Notes under the pieces: model-generated
Database searches by the model: none
Told to the model about the DNA's origin: nothing
Seen by the model: the letters and a program-made list of their open reading frames with translations, nothing else
Made by a program: the position numbers and the translations under genes
In this document: positions 37,854 to 47,165 of the stretch, in pieces
Layout of the letters: every line of letters begins with the position of its first letter
Numbering within the stretch: position 1 is the stretch's first letter
From: Blastocatellia bacterium
GTDB lineage: Bacteria > Acidobacteriota > Blastocatellia > HR10 > J050
Length of the DNA stretch: 64,000 nt
Direction: 5' to 3'
Assembly: GCA_026985075.1 (NCBI GenBank)
Contig: JALSQX010000016.1
Location: forward strand, 20,268-84,267

Positions 37854-39337
37854 AGATGGGCGATGGCCGTTTGCGCCTGATTGAGATAGTAGAACACTCG
37901 GGTGGGAAGGAGACCGAGATAGAACGTCCCCAGGACCGTCACCGCCAGAGTGAAGCCAAATGCGCCGGGCAGAGGGACCGGTTCGATCTCCCGCTTGGCT
38001 TCGCGGAAGAACATGACGATCACGACGTAGAGATAATAGTAGGCGGAGATCACCGTATTGATGACGGCGATGATCACCAGCATGGAGAAGCCCGCTTCCC
38101 AGGCCGACTTGAACAGCCAGAACTTCCCCACGAACCCTGCCGTTCCAGGAATGCCGGTGAGACTGATCAAGAATACGGTGAGGGGAAAGCTCAATGTCGG
38201 TTGCCGAAAGCCCAGTCCGCTGTAATCCTCGATGAGAACGTGCTCATCACCTCGACGAGCGATGAGAGCGACGACGGCAAAGGCGCCAATGTTCATCACC
38301 GTGTAAGCGATCATGTAGAACGCCACCGCTTGCCAGTCGCGAGCCACGATGCCCATCAACACGTACCCGGCATGAGCGATGGACGAGTAGGCCAGCATGC
38401 GCTTGATATTCGTTTGGGCGATGGCGATGAGATTACCGAACGTCATGGTCAGAATGGCCATCACCGCCAGGGCGGAAATCCAGTCCGATTGCAGGGCGCG
38501 GCCCGCACTGGCCAGGTCGAAATCGGCGCCAAAGATGAGCGAGGAGACGCGCAGGAAGGCAGCGAACCCGGCGGCTTTGGGACCCACAGAGAGAAAAGCG
38601 GTGACGGGCGTGGGCGCGCCTTCGTAGACGTCCGGCGTCCAGACGTGGAAAGGCACCGCGGTCACTTTGAAGCCGAAACCGATGAGGAGCATCGCCGCGC
38701 CCACCATCATCAACGCGCGCTCGGCCTCGCCGAGCGGTTGATTCAATGCGGCTTGGATCGCGCTCAAGTTCGTCGTGTGCGTCGCTCCATAGACGAGCGC
38801 AATGCCGTAGAGCAAAAAGGCCGAAGAGAAGGCGCCCAGGATGAAATACTTGAGCGCAGCTTCCGTCGAGCGGAGATCATTGCGCCGATATCCGGCCAGC
38901 ACGTAAGTGGAGATGGTGACCGTCTCGATGCCCAGGAACACCATGATGAGATCATGGCTACTGGTGAGCAGCGCCATTCCCACGGCGCAGAACAGGAGGA
39001 GGGCAAAATAAGCCGTCGGTTGAATGCGCTCCTCTTCCAGAAAGTTCCAGGAAAGAAAGACAGCTAGGACCGAGGCGATGATCACAATCGCGGTAAATAA
39101 CAAGCGAAAGTCATCGATGATGACCATGCCCGCATAGGCCGTCTGTCGGGGCGCTCCCCACAACTGCAGCGTCGCCATCAGGGCGATCCCCAATCCGGCG
39201 AGGGTGACGAGGCCGGCGCGCCGCTTGCTGCGACTCGGCCAGAACGCCTCCATGAGCATCAACGCGACGCCAGTGAGCGCCAGGATGATTTCGGGTAAGA
39301 TGGCGCTGTAGTTAATTCCCAAGCCTTCTATTCCCAT
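37844..39337 (-). CDS. nuoN: NADH-quinone oxidoreductase subunit N
   Basis: This 497-residue proton-pumping membrane subunit of complex I belongs to the Mrp-antiporter family. About 14 hydrophobic helices are visible. Family motifs include LIMVFLGIETVTISTYVLAGYRR, STEAALKYFILGAFSSAFLLYG, KVTAVPFHVWTPDVYEGAPTPVTAFLSVGPKAAGF (the discontinuous TM7 with conserved Lys) and NIKRMLAYSSIAHAGYVLMG. It is last in the nuo operon and overlaps the 3' end of nuoM by 26 bp, implying translational coupling. Confidence 0.96.
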   Translation of the reverse strand: MGIEGLGINYSAILPEIILALTGVALMLMEAFWPSRSKRRAGLVTLAGLGIALMATLQLWGAPRQTAYAGMVIIDDFRLLFTAIVIIASVLAVFLSWNFLEEERIQPTAYFALLLFCAVGMALLTSSHDLIMVFLGIETVTISTYVLAGYRRNDLRSTEAALKYFILGAFSSAFLLYGIALVYGATHTTNLSAIQAALNQPLGEAERALMMVGAAMLLIGFGFKVTAVPFHVWTPDVYEGAPTPVTAFLSVGPKAAGFAAFLRVSSLIFGADFDLASAGRALQSDWISALAVMAILTMTFGNLIAIAQTNIKRMLAYSSIAHAGYVLMGIVARDWQAVAFYMIAYTVMNIGAFAVVALIARRGDEHVLIEDYSGLGFRQPTLSFPLTVFLISLTGIPGTAGFVGKFWLFKSAWEAGFSMLVIIAVINTVISAYYYLYVVIVMFFREAKREIEPVPLPGAFGFTLAVTVLGTFYLGLLPTRVFYYLNQAQTAIAHLIH

Positions 39338-40973
39338 CGGCGGTCACCTCTTCCGTCTCAGATTGCCCGTTCACGATCGTCGTGGATGCCGAGACCCGTT
39401 GATTGGAGAAATCTCGCCGCGGTTGGTGGAGTTCGGCGACACCGGCCATTCGCCGCTCCAGGGCGAGCACGGTCATATCCATTTTGCGCATGAACCAGTT
39501 GGGCACAACGCCCAGGACGATGACCAGCGCCACCGCGGGCAAAAGCATGGCTTTCTCGCGCCCGTTCACATCGGGCAAGGCGGCATTCTCCGGATGCTTG
39601 ATCTCGCCGAAGAAGACGCGCTGGAACATCCACAAGATGTAAGCGGCCGAAAGGATCATGCCCGTGGCGGCGAGGACGGTGAAGGCATGCGCATGCTCGA
39701 TCGGCGAAGTGAACGTTCCCACCAGCACGAGGAACTCCCCGACGAAGCCGCTCAACAGGGGTAGCCCAATGGAGGCCAGAGCCAGGATACCCACCATGCC
39801 CGTATATACGGGCATGGATTGGCCCAGGCCACCGAACTCGGCGATCAATCGCGTGTGGCGGCGCTCATAAATCACGCCCACAGCCAGGAATAATCCGCCA
39901 GTCGCCAATCCGTGACTGAGCATCTGGAAGATCGCCCCATGGAGGGCCTGCTCCGTGTGGGCAAACGTGCCCAGCACCACGAATCCCATGTGGCTGACCG
40001 AAGAATAGGCGACGAGTTTCTTCAGATCAGGCTGCACCATGGCCACCAAGGCGCCGTAAATGATGCCGATGATGGCCAACACGCAAATGGGCATCGTCAA
40101 TTCCGCGGCCGCGTGGGGAAACATGGGCAGATTGAATCGCAGCAATCCATATGTCCCCATCTTCAACAAAACGCCAGCCAGCATGACCGATCCGGCCGTC
40201 GGCGCCTCCACGTGGGCGTCGGGCAACCAGGTGTGAAGTGGAAAGAGAGGCACCTTGACGAAGAAAGCCAGGGCGAAACCCAGGAAGAGCCAGAACTCCA
40301 CCCGCGGATCGAGCTGCAGGACGCCCGTCTTCAAGTTCTCGGTGATCCGGACCAGATCGAACGTCGGCTGGCCCGTCGCTTGTTCATGGAGATAATAGAG
40401 GCTGATGATGGCCACCAACATGAGGACCGACCCGGCCATGGTGTAGATGATGAACTTGATCGCCGCATAGATGCGCCGCTCCGCGCCCCAGACGCCGATG
40501 AGAAAATACATGGGGACCAGCATGATCTCCCAGAACAGGTAGAAGAGGAACATGTCCAGAGAGACGAAGACGCCCAGGACGCCGGTCTCCAACAGCAACA
40601 TGAAGATGAGAAATTCGCGCACGTGATGCTCGATCGCTCGCCAGCCGGAGAGTATGGAGACCACCGTCAACACGGTCGTCAGGATGATGAGCCACAGACT
40701 CAATCCATCGATACCCAGGTAGTAATCCACATTCAATCCGAAGCTGCGAATCCAGGGCACGCGTTCCACAAATTGCATGCCCGGATGCAAGCGATCGAAT
40801 CCGGCGATCAAAGGCAGCGACAAGATGAAGGTGATCACGGCCACCCACAGCGCGATCCAGCGCATCAGCGCTTCGCTCTTCCCGCCGAAGAGGCGGTGTA
40901 GCAGAAGGATGACGGCGCCCACCGTGGGCGTGAAAACGATCACCGTGAGGAGATGATGGATGACAAACTCCAT
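39312..40973 (-). CDS. nuoM: NADH-quinone oxidoreductase subunit M
   Basis: This 553-residue antiporter-like proton channel of complex I has about 14 transmembrane helices. It shows LYYLGIDGLSLWLIILTT-type quinone-side loops (VDYYLGIDGLSLWL), FLFYLFWEIMLVPMYFLIG (conserved Glu in TM5), KVPLFPLHTWLPDAHVEAPTAGSVMLAGVLLKMG and PDLKKLVAYSSVSHMGFVVLG. The C-terminus has an extra ~50 polar residues (RRDFSNQRVSASTTIVNGQ) beyond the last helix, unlike E. coli NuoM (509 residues). It sits 5 bp after nuoL and overlaps nuoN. Confidence 0.96.
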   Translation of the reverse strand: MEFVIHHLLTVIVFTPTVGAVILLLHRLFGGKSEALMRWIALWVAVITFILSLPLIAGFDRLHPGMQFVERVPWIRSFGLNVDYYLGIDGLSLWLIILTTVLTVVSILSGWRAIEHHVREFLIFMLLLETGVLGVFVSLDMFLFYLFWEIMLVPMYFLIGVWGAERRIYAAIKFIIYTMAGSVLMLVAIISLYYLHEQATGQPTFDLVRITENLKTGVLQLDPRVEFWLFLGFALAFFVKVPLFPLHTWLPDAHVEAPTAGSVMLAGVLLKMGTYGLLRFNLPMFPHAAAELTMPICVLAIIGIIYGALVAMVQPDLKKLVAYSSVSHMGFVVLGTFAHTEQALHGAIFQMLSHGLATGGLFLAVGVIYERRHTRLIAEFGGLGQSMPVYTGMVGILALASIGLPLLSGFVGEFLVLVGTFTSPIEHAHAFTVLAATGMILSAAYILWMFQRVFFGEIKHPENAALPDVNGREKAMLLPAVALVIVLGVVPNWFMRKMDMTVLALERRMAGVAELHQPRRDFSNQRVSASTTIVNGQSETEEVTADGNRRLGN

Positions 40974-40977
40974 ATGT

Positions 40978-42939
40978 TCACCGTCCCGCTAGCATGAAGT
41001 AGGTGATGACGATGAGCGCCCCGAGGAAAATCATCACCACGTAGCTGCGCACGGCTCCCGTCTGGATATGTCGGAGCGCTCGTCCTCCAGCCCGCACCAG
41101 AGCCGCCGTTCCATTGACCGCTCCATCGATGATGCGGACGTCGAAAACCTGCCAGAGCAACACGGTCGAGATCGCTCTGATCGGTCGAACGAACAGGCGA
41201 TCGTACGCTTCATCCACCCAGTACTTGTGAACCAACACGCTCGGTGGCTGCCAGAGCGGCTGACGTTGATAAAATCGGTAGGCCCATACGAGCGCGGCCA
41301 CGACGAGCAACAACGTCCCCAGAGCCAGCCCGATTTCCGACCCCTGGCTCGCGGGCTCCATCGTCGTCTGTCCCTCCGAGACCGTGGCAATGGCTGGGTG
41401 GAGGAAATGCTCAATCCAATTGGGAAGAGTCCCGGCCGAGAAGCCTTCCGGGATTCCCAACCAGCCTCCCACGACCGAGAGCACGGCCAGCACGATCAGG
41501 GGAATAGTCATCGTGCGCGGCGACTCCTGTGGGGAGAGAGGGCCTCCGTGGTGTCCGGCCGCCGATCCCGCCTCTCCATGGCGAAATCGCTCCTCTCCAT
41601 GGAACGTCATCACGACCAGACGCGTCATATAGATGGCCGTGAGAATGGCCGTGATCACACCGAGAAGCCATAACGCTCGTCCCCAGCCTGGAGGAAGAAC
41701 CGCACTGTTGGCCGTGCGCCAGAGGATCTCGTCTTTGCTGAAGAAGCCGGCCAATGGGAACACGCCGGCGATGGCCAACCAGGCGATGATGAATGTCTTG
41801 TAGGTGATGGGCATGTACTTTTTCAGGCCGCCCATCTGGCGCATGTCTTCATTGTGGTGCAGGGCGATGATCACGCTGCCCGCGCCCAGGAAGAGGAGGG
41901 CTTTGAAAAAGGCGTGCGTGACGACGTGGAAAATTCCAGCGATGAAGGCCCCGGCGCCACACGCCATGAACATATAGCCGAGCTGCGAGATCGTCGAATA
42001 CGCCAGAACTTTCTTGATGTTATCTTGCCCGAGAGCGATGGTCGCCGCAAAAAACGCCGTGAGACCACCAACGAGCGCTACGATGAATAAGGCCGTCAGT
42101 GATCGCGTGTACATCTGGCTCGTCCGGGCCACCATATAGACGCCCGCCGTGACCATGGTGGCCGCGTGGATGAGCGCCGAGACCGGCGTCGGACCAGCCA
42201 TAGCGTCGGGGAGCCACACGTAGAGTGGGATCTGGGCGCTCTTGCCCGTCGCTCCCACGAACAGGAGGAGGCAGATGGCCGTCAACGTCCCCATCGTCCA
42301 CAGCGCTTCGGTCGGCATGTGCGCGGCTCGGGCCATCACTTCGGCGAACCGGATGGTGTGAAATGTCGCGAAGATGAAAATAATCCCCAGGGCGAATCCG
42401 AAGTCGCCGATGCGATTGACGATGAAAGCCTTTTTGGCGGCGTCGGCCGCATACTGGCGGGTGAAATAGTGACCGATGAGCAGATAGGAACAGAGGCCGA
42501 CGCCTTCCCATCCCACGAACATGAGGAGGAAATTATCCGCCAGCACGAGCAGGAGCATCATGAACATGAACAGGTTCATGTAAGCGAAGAACCGATAATA
42601 CCCCGAATCACCGTGCATGTAACCGACGCCGAAGACGTGAATCCAGAAGCCCACGAAAGTCACAAACAGAATGTAGACGCCAGAGAGGGGATCGAGCTGG
42701 AAGCCGAAGTCGGCGTGCAGGCGGCCCGAGGCAATCCAATTGTAGAACGGCTCGAAAATGAGCCGGTGCTCGGGATCGAGCGGCAACAGTCGGGCGAAAA
42801 ACACGTAAAAGGCCAGCACCGTTGAGAGTCCCACCGTCGCGCATCCCACCGTGCCGATGATCCGTTCACTCCAACGGCGCCCCCCGAGGCCGATGAGCGC
42901 CGCCCCCACCAGCGGACTGAATACGATGAGCTTTAACAT
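40978..42939 (-). CDS. nuoL: NADH-quinone oxidoreductase subunit L
   Basis: This 653-residue distal antiporter-like subunit of complex I has a long lateral helix at the C-terminus. Motifs include FQLDPLSGVYILFVTFVGFWIHVFGVGYM, FLLMFVGWEGVGLCSYLLIGHYFTR, AQIPLYVWLPDAMAGPTPVSALIHAATMVTAGVYMVAR and DNIKKVLAYSTISQLGYMFMACG. A central insertion of His/Gly-rich loop residues (HGEAGSAAGHHGG) precedes the amphipathic helix. It is the largest nuo membrane subunit here and lies 25 bp after nuoK. Confidence 0.97.
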   Translation of the reverse strand: MLKLIVFSPLVGAALIGLGGRRWSERIIGTVGCATVGLSTVLAFYVFFARLLPLDPEHRLIFEPFYNWIASGRLHADFGFQLDPLSGVYILFVTFVGFWIHVFGVGYMHGDSGYYRFFAYMNLFMFMMLLLVLADNFLLMFVGWEGVGLCSYLLIGHYFTRQYAADAAKKAFIVNRIGDFGFALGIIFIFATFHTIRFAEVMARAAHMPTEALWTMGTLTAICLLLFVGATGKSAQIPLYVWLPDAMAGPTPVSALIHAATMVTAGVYMVARTSQMYTRSLTALFIVALVGGLTAFFAATIALGQDNIKKVLAYSTISQLGYMFMACGAGAFIAGIFHVVTHAFFKALLFLGAGSVIIALHHNEDMRQMGGLKKYMPITYKTFIIAWLAIAGVFPLAGFFSKDEILWRTANSAVLPPGWGRALWLLGVITAILTAIYMTRLVVMTFHGEERFRHGEAGSAAGHHGGPLSPQESPRTMTIPLIVLAVLSVVGGWLGIPEGFSAGTLPNWIEHFLHPAIATVSEGQTTMEPASQGSEIGLALGTLLLVVAALVWAYRFYQRQPLWQPPSVLVHKYWVDEAYDRLFVRPIRAISTVLLWQVFDVRIIDGAVNGTAALVRAGGRALRHIQTGAVRSYVVMIFLGALIVITYFMLAGR

Positions 42940-42964
42940 AATCCCTTCACCTCGCGTTCGGCTT

Positions 42965-43267
42965 TCAGAGCTTCAGCATGCTGGCCTGATCGACGTCCAC
43001 CGTCTGCCGATTGCGAAACAGGAGGACGACGATGGCCAGCCCCACGCCCGCTTCCGCCGCCGCCACGACCATGACGAAGAACACCAGGATCTGCCCGCTC
43101 AGTTCCCGGAAGTAGCTGGAAAAAGTGACCAGCGTCAAGTTGACCGAGTTGAGCATCAGCTCGATGGCCAACAGCATGGAGAGGATGTCGCGCTTCACAA
43201 TGACGCTGACGGCGCCAATAGTGAACAGCACGGCTCCCAGAGCCAGATACCATGACATCGGAACCAT
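42965..43267 (-). CDS. nuoK: NADH-quinone oxidoreductase subunit K
   Basis: This 100-residue membrane subunit has three helices. SWYLALGAVLFTIGAVSVIVKRDIL and LLAIELMLNSVNLTLVTFSSYF carry the conserved membrane-embedded glutamate needed for proton transfer; AAAEAGVGLAIVVLLFRNRQTVDVDQASML completes the signature. It sits between nuoJ (63 bp upstream) and nuoL. The start could be the internal Met at codon 4; the annotated one has the better spacing. Confidence 0.95.
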   Translation of the reverse strand: MVPMSWYLALGAVLFTIGAVSVIVKRDILSMLLAIELMLNSVNLTLVTFSSYFRELSGQILVFFVMVVAAAEAGVGLAIVVLLFRNRQTVDVDQASMLKL

Positions 43268-43330
43268 CGTTACGGCCTCCTCATGCGAATTCTGTTCGTC
43301 ATTTCGGCCATCGCCCCAATCACCCGCACC

Positions 43331-43819
43331 TCACTCCTTCTGAGCCAATACTACAGCTCCAATGATGGCCGCGAGAATCAGTACCGACGTCAACTCGAAC
43401 GGCAGCAGATAGGCGGTGAAGAGCTTCCGCCCCACCGCCTCGGTGAATCCGATCTCCGTCCCCACCGGCGTCGGGTTCTCTTCGAAGAGTCGGACGATAT
43501 AGAGGAATTGCCCGATCAATATGATGGCGAAGGGCAAGGCCAACCACTTGAGATACCCGCGACGGTCCGTTTGCCGCTCCACGGCGCGAATGTTGAAGAG
43601 CATGATCACGAACAAAAACAACACCACGATGGCTCCCGCGTAGATTATGACTTGGATGACGGCGATGAAGTAGGCCTTCAGCATGATGTACAGGCCGGTC
43701 AATGCCGCCATGGTCGTCAGAAGAGACAGAGCGGCATACAGCGGGTTCCTGCGCAGGAGGAGATTCACCGCCCCAATGAGGGCGATCCCGGCGAAGATGA
43801 CGAAAAACAGTTGTTCCAT
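43331..43819 (-). CDS. nuoJ: NADH-quinone oxidoreductase subunit J
   Basis: This 162-residue complex I membrane subunit has five helices. FVIFAGIALIGAVNLLLRRNPLYAALSLLTTM, YIMLKAYFIAVIQVIIYAGAIVVLFLFVIMLFNI (the signature segment) and the final LILAAIIGAVVLAQKE identify it. Only 27 bp separate it from nuoH. This is where nuoI would normally be encoded, and no frame for it exists here. Confidence 0.95.
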   Translation of the reverse strand: MEQLFFVIFAGIALIGAVNLLLRRNPLYAALSLLTTMAALTGLYIMLKAYFIAVIQVIIYAGAIVVLFLFVIMLFNIRAVERQTDRRGYLKWLALPFAIILIGQFLYIVRLFEENPTPVGTEIGFTEAVGRKLFTAYLLPFELTSVLILAAIIGAVVLAQKE

Positions 43820-43846
43820 CGGCTTCCCACCACGCTCGTCGTCGCC

Positions 43847-44863
43847 TCACCGCCAGAGGGCGAGCGCCGACGAGATGAAGATGTTCGCAAACGCCATGGG
43901 CACCAAGACCTTCCACCCGAACTGCATCAACTGATCGTAACGAAATCGAGGCAACGTTCCTCGCAGCCAGATATAGACGAACAAGAAGAAGCCCGTCTTC
44001 AAGGAGAAATAGAGGACGCCCAACAGAGGCACTCGTTCAGCTCCCGGGCCCGTCCATCCTCCCAGAAACAACGTCGTGGCCAGCGCCGAGACGACGAACA
44101 TGGCCGCATATTCGCCGACGAAGAACATGGCGAATTTAATGGAACTATATTCTGTGTGATAGCCGGCGACCAGCTCGCTCTCCGCCTCAGGCAAATCGAA
44201 GGGCACGCGGTTGGTCTCCGCGACGGCGGCGATGAAAAAGATGATGAATCCCAGAGGCTGATACCAGAAGACGTGCCACCGGGGGATGATGCCGAAATAA
44301 TACCCGGATTGGACGTGGACGATCTCGGACAGGCTGAGCGTTCCCGCTTGAATCAAGACGCCGGCGACCGAGAGCGTCAATGCCAGTTCATAACTGATCA
44401 TCTGAGCCGCCGAACGAAGTCCACCCAGAAGCGAATACTTGCTGTTGGACGACCAGCCGGCGAGGATGATGCCATACACTTCCAGGCTTCCCAGCGCAAA
44501 CACATAGAGGAGGCCGACATTGATGTCCGTGATCTGCAAGGCGATCTTCCGTCCGAACAGCTCTATCGTGCTGCCAAAAGGAATCACGGCCAGCGCCATG
44601 AGCGGCGGCACCAGCGCCAGCGCCGGAGCCAGCGCGAATAAAACCCGGTTGGGCGTGTCGGGCGTGACATCCTCTTTGGCGATGAATTTGAGGAGGTCGG
44701 CCAGGGGCTGAAGCAAGCCCCACGGTCCCACGCGATTGGGACCCACGCGCAATTGAATCCAACCGAGAATCTTTCGTTCGAATAAGACCAGATAAGCTAA
44801 GAACGTGAGTACGATGAACAGAATGACGGCGATCTTCAGCGCTGCTTCCAGAGCAATGTCCAT
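43847..44863 (-). CDS. nuoH: NADH-quinone oxidoreductase subunit H
   Basis: This 338-residue complex I membrane subunit forms most of the quinone chamber. Eight helices are visible. The motifs QLRVGPNRVGPWGLLQPLADLLKFIAKEDVTPDT, SLEVYGIILAGWSSNSKYSLLGGLRSAAQMISYELAL, ETNRVPFDLPEAESELVAGYHTEYSSIKFAMFF and LRGTLPRFRYDQLMQFGWK are all present. It is followed directly by nuoJ, and no nuoI lies between. Confidence 0.97.
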   Translation of the reverse strand: MDIALEAALKIAVILFIVLTFLAYLVLFERKILGWIQLRVGPNRVGPWGLLQPLADLLKFIAKEDVTPDTPNRVLFALAPALALVPPLMALAVIPFGSTIELFGRKIALQITDINVGLLYVFALGSLEVYGIILAGWSSNSKYSLLGGLRSAAQMISYELALTLSVAGVLIQAGTLSLSEIVHVQSGYYFGIIPRWHVFWYQPLGFIIFFIAAVAETNRVPFDLPEAESELVAGYHTEYSSIKFAMFFVGEYAAMFVVSALATTLFLGGWTGPGAERVPLLGVLYFSLKTGFFLFVYIWLRGTLPRFRYDQLMQFGWKVLVPMAFANIFISSALALWR

Positions 44864-44946
44864 TCACTCATCTCCCACCACGAACATCGAATGTGACTCC
44901 GACCATGTCACCACGATGAAGAGCCGTTCCGGGATCGCTGTGCCTA

Positions 44947-47154
44947 TCATCGATCATCCCTCGACCGTGATCCATCCCAACCGAAAGCCTGCGCCATGAG
45001 CGGGACGTGCTCAATCAACGTGCCGCGCTCGAATAAGCCGGTTCCCAGAGCCGGTGGCTCGGTGAGCATGTCGCGGTTACGGTCTAGGGCAGCGACCTGG
45101 GCGTTCAATCGATCGAGGAGATCATTCCAGGAAACCTCCTTGACCAATGCGCGATGGGTTTGAACGGCTCCTTCGGCGTCGATCTGCTCGTAGGTGATCC
45201 CCTCATATCCGGGGACGCGTTCGGCCAGATCCTTGAGCATGGCCATGGCCGAACCGCGCACATCCATCTCCACGCCCATCCCTTTGGCCACCAAGCGCAG
45301 GATCACCCAATCGGGCCGTCGTTCGCCCCCCGATTCCAGAGCGCGGCGAACGCGCTGGACCTGACCGGCATTGTTGGTGAACGTTCCATCGATCTCGGCA
45401 AAACTCATGGCGGGCAATACGACGTGAGCATATTCGGCCGTTTCCGTCGTGAAGAGTTCATGCACGACGACGAACTCGGCTCGCGCCAATGCCTCGCGCC
45501 ACCGGTCACCGTACGTGCGGATGGGATCGACGCCGACCAGATAGAGCGCTTTGATGTGGGCGCCGATATCCTCCGGAGCGGGCAGATCCCCGGTGAGTCC
45601 CATATCCAGAGCGCCGAGCGAGTTATTGAAACGCATGAGGGGGAGCAAACGTACCCGACGACGTTCGGTGGCCCAGCGCGCCCCCAGCGCGCCAGCCGCT
45701 TCCAGGGCGGCGCCCGAGACTTCCGGTCCGATCAAGACCACCAGATCCTCGCTCTCTTCCAGAGCGCGACGCAGGGCGCCGAGTCGCTCAACGGACAGGT
45801 TGGTGATCTCGGCCACGAGGTTCAGTTGTGATTCGTCCAGAAGAGCGAGCAAGAGCGCTGGTTCCGATCCCGGGCGAATGTGAAAGAATTCGCTCTCCTC
45901 GGGCAAGCGCAGCAGCGGGCGCGCATTGACGATGATGAGCCGCGAGCCATTCTCCCGCACGGCGTACCGCAGACTGTAGGCGGTGAGCGGGTTATATTCG
46001 GGCGGATTTCCGCCGATGAGCAGCAACGTTTTCTTTCCCGAGCGAATGTCGTTTTGCGTGGCCAGCGGAGCGGTGAGCATATTGAAGAGAGGTCGCCAAT
46101 CGTGCTCGGCGATGTGACTGATCCAGGGCGTTCCAATGACATCGCGAGCGAACTTGTTGAGGACATAGAGCACCTCATTGGTCAGCCGAGGCGAACCCAA
46201 ACAGGCGATGCTCTCGGCACCGTGTGTGGCGGTGATCTCTTTCAGTCGACTGGCCACCAGTCCAATGGCTTCGTCCCAACTGGCTTGTTCCAATCGCCCC
46301 TGGCGACGGATGAGTGGCGCGTGCACGCGATCCGGGCTGTTGACGAACTCATTGCCATAGCGCCCTTTGAGGCAGAGGAATTCCATGTTGATGCCGGTCA
46401 TGTCCTTGGCCCAGGCGCGCACCACTTTCCCGTCGCGCACGCTGAGCTTGAGTTGACACCCATCGGCACAGTAGGTGCAGGTCGTGATGGTATCCTCGAT
46501 GTCCCAGGGCCGCGCGCGGAATCGGAAGTTGGCGCTGGTCAACGCGCCCACCGGACACACCTCGACGCAGTTGCCACAGTTTTCGCATTCCAGCGTGCCA
46601 TCCCGCTTATTGCCGATGATCTCAGAGTGGGCTCCTCGGCCGAGCACCCCCAGGGCGTGATCACCAACCCACTCGTCGCAGACGCGAATGCATCGATAAC
46701 AGAGAATGCAACGCTGTGGATCGAGCCAGATGAACGGGCTCAATTGATATTCGTCGCGGTGCTCCTTGGTCTCCATGTAGCGACCGAACAGGTTCCCATA
46801 GGTCAAGCTCATGTACTGGAGTTCGCACTCCCCGCCTTTGTCGCACATGGGGCAGTCGAGCGGATGATTGGCCAGGATGAAATCGACCATTCCCTGACGC
46901 GCCCCGATGATCTCATCCGAGTTCGTCGTGACCACCATGCCGTCCTGCACGCGGACGGTACAGGCCGTTTGGAGCTTACGAATATTTTCGATGCGCACCA
47001 GGCACATGCGACAGGCCGCCTGGGGAGGGAGCTTGTAGTAGTAGCAGAAATTGGGCACGTAAATGCCCAGTTCCTCGCACACCTCCAGCAGATACCGCCC
47101 TCGTGGGGCCGAGTATGACTTCCCATCAATGGTGATCTTGACCCACTCTGTCAT
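44947..47154 (-). CDS. nuoG: NADH-quinone oxidoreductase subunit G
   Basis: This 735-residue iron-sulphur subunit of the NADH-oxidising arm has an N-terminal [2Fe-2S] domain with C37, C48, C51 and C65. The HPLDCPMCDKGGECELQ motif ligates a [4Fe-4S] cluster, and two more clusters are held by CILCYRCIRVCDEW and CENCGNCVEVCPVGAL. The extra cluster of the molybdopterin-like domain (CTYCADGCQLKL) is present, followed by the MopB fold (FLCLKGRYGNEFVNSPDRV; LLIGGNPPEYNPL; VLPAMSFAEIDGTFTN). The start was set at MTEWVKITIDGK; the 86 residues upstream in frame overlap nuoF and are not part of the family. Confidence 0.95.
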   Translation of the reverse strand: MTEWVKITIDGKSYSAPRGRYLLEVCEELGIYVPNFCYYYKLPPQAACRMCLVRIENIRKLQTACTVRVQDGMVVTTNSDEIIGARQGMVDFILANHPLDCPMCDKGGECELQYMSLTYGNLFGRYMETKEHRDEYQLSPFIWLDPQRCILCYRCIRVCDEWVGDHALGVLGRGAHSEIIGNKRDGTLECENCGNCVEVCPVGALTSANFRFRARPWDIEDTITTCTYCADGCQLKLSVRDGKVVRAWAKDMTGINMEFLCLKGRYGNEFVNSPDRVHAPLIRRQGRLEQASWDEAIGLVASRLKEITATHGAESIACLGSPRLTNEVLYVLNKFARDVIGTPWISHIAEHDWRPLFNMLTAPLATQNDIRSGKKTLLLIGGNPPEYNPLTAYSLRYAVRENGSRLIIVNARPLLRLPEESEFFHIRPGSEPALLLALLDESQLNLVAEITNLSVERLGALRRALEESEDLVVLIGPEVSGAALEAAGALGARWATERRRVRLLPLMRFNNSLGALDMGLTGDLPAPEDIGAHIKALYLVGVDPIRTYGDRWREALARAEFVVVHELFTTETAEYAHVVLPAMSFAEIDGTFTNNAGQVQRVRRALESGGERRPDWVILRLVAKGMGVEMDVRGSAMAMLKDLAERVPGYEGITYEQIDAEGAVQTHRALVKEVSWNDLLDRLNAQVAALDRNRDMLTEPPALGTGLFERGTLIEHVPLMAQAFGWDGSRSRDDR

Positions 47155-47165
47155 CTCACCACTCC

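Noticed and set aside
43283..44641. 452-residue plus-strand frame opposite nuoH/nuoJ, and similar ones at 37814-39067 and 39912-40901
   Set aside because: Highly charged shadows of clearly identified nuo membrane subunits.
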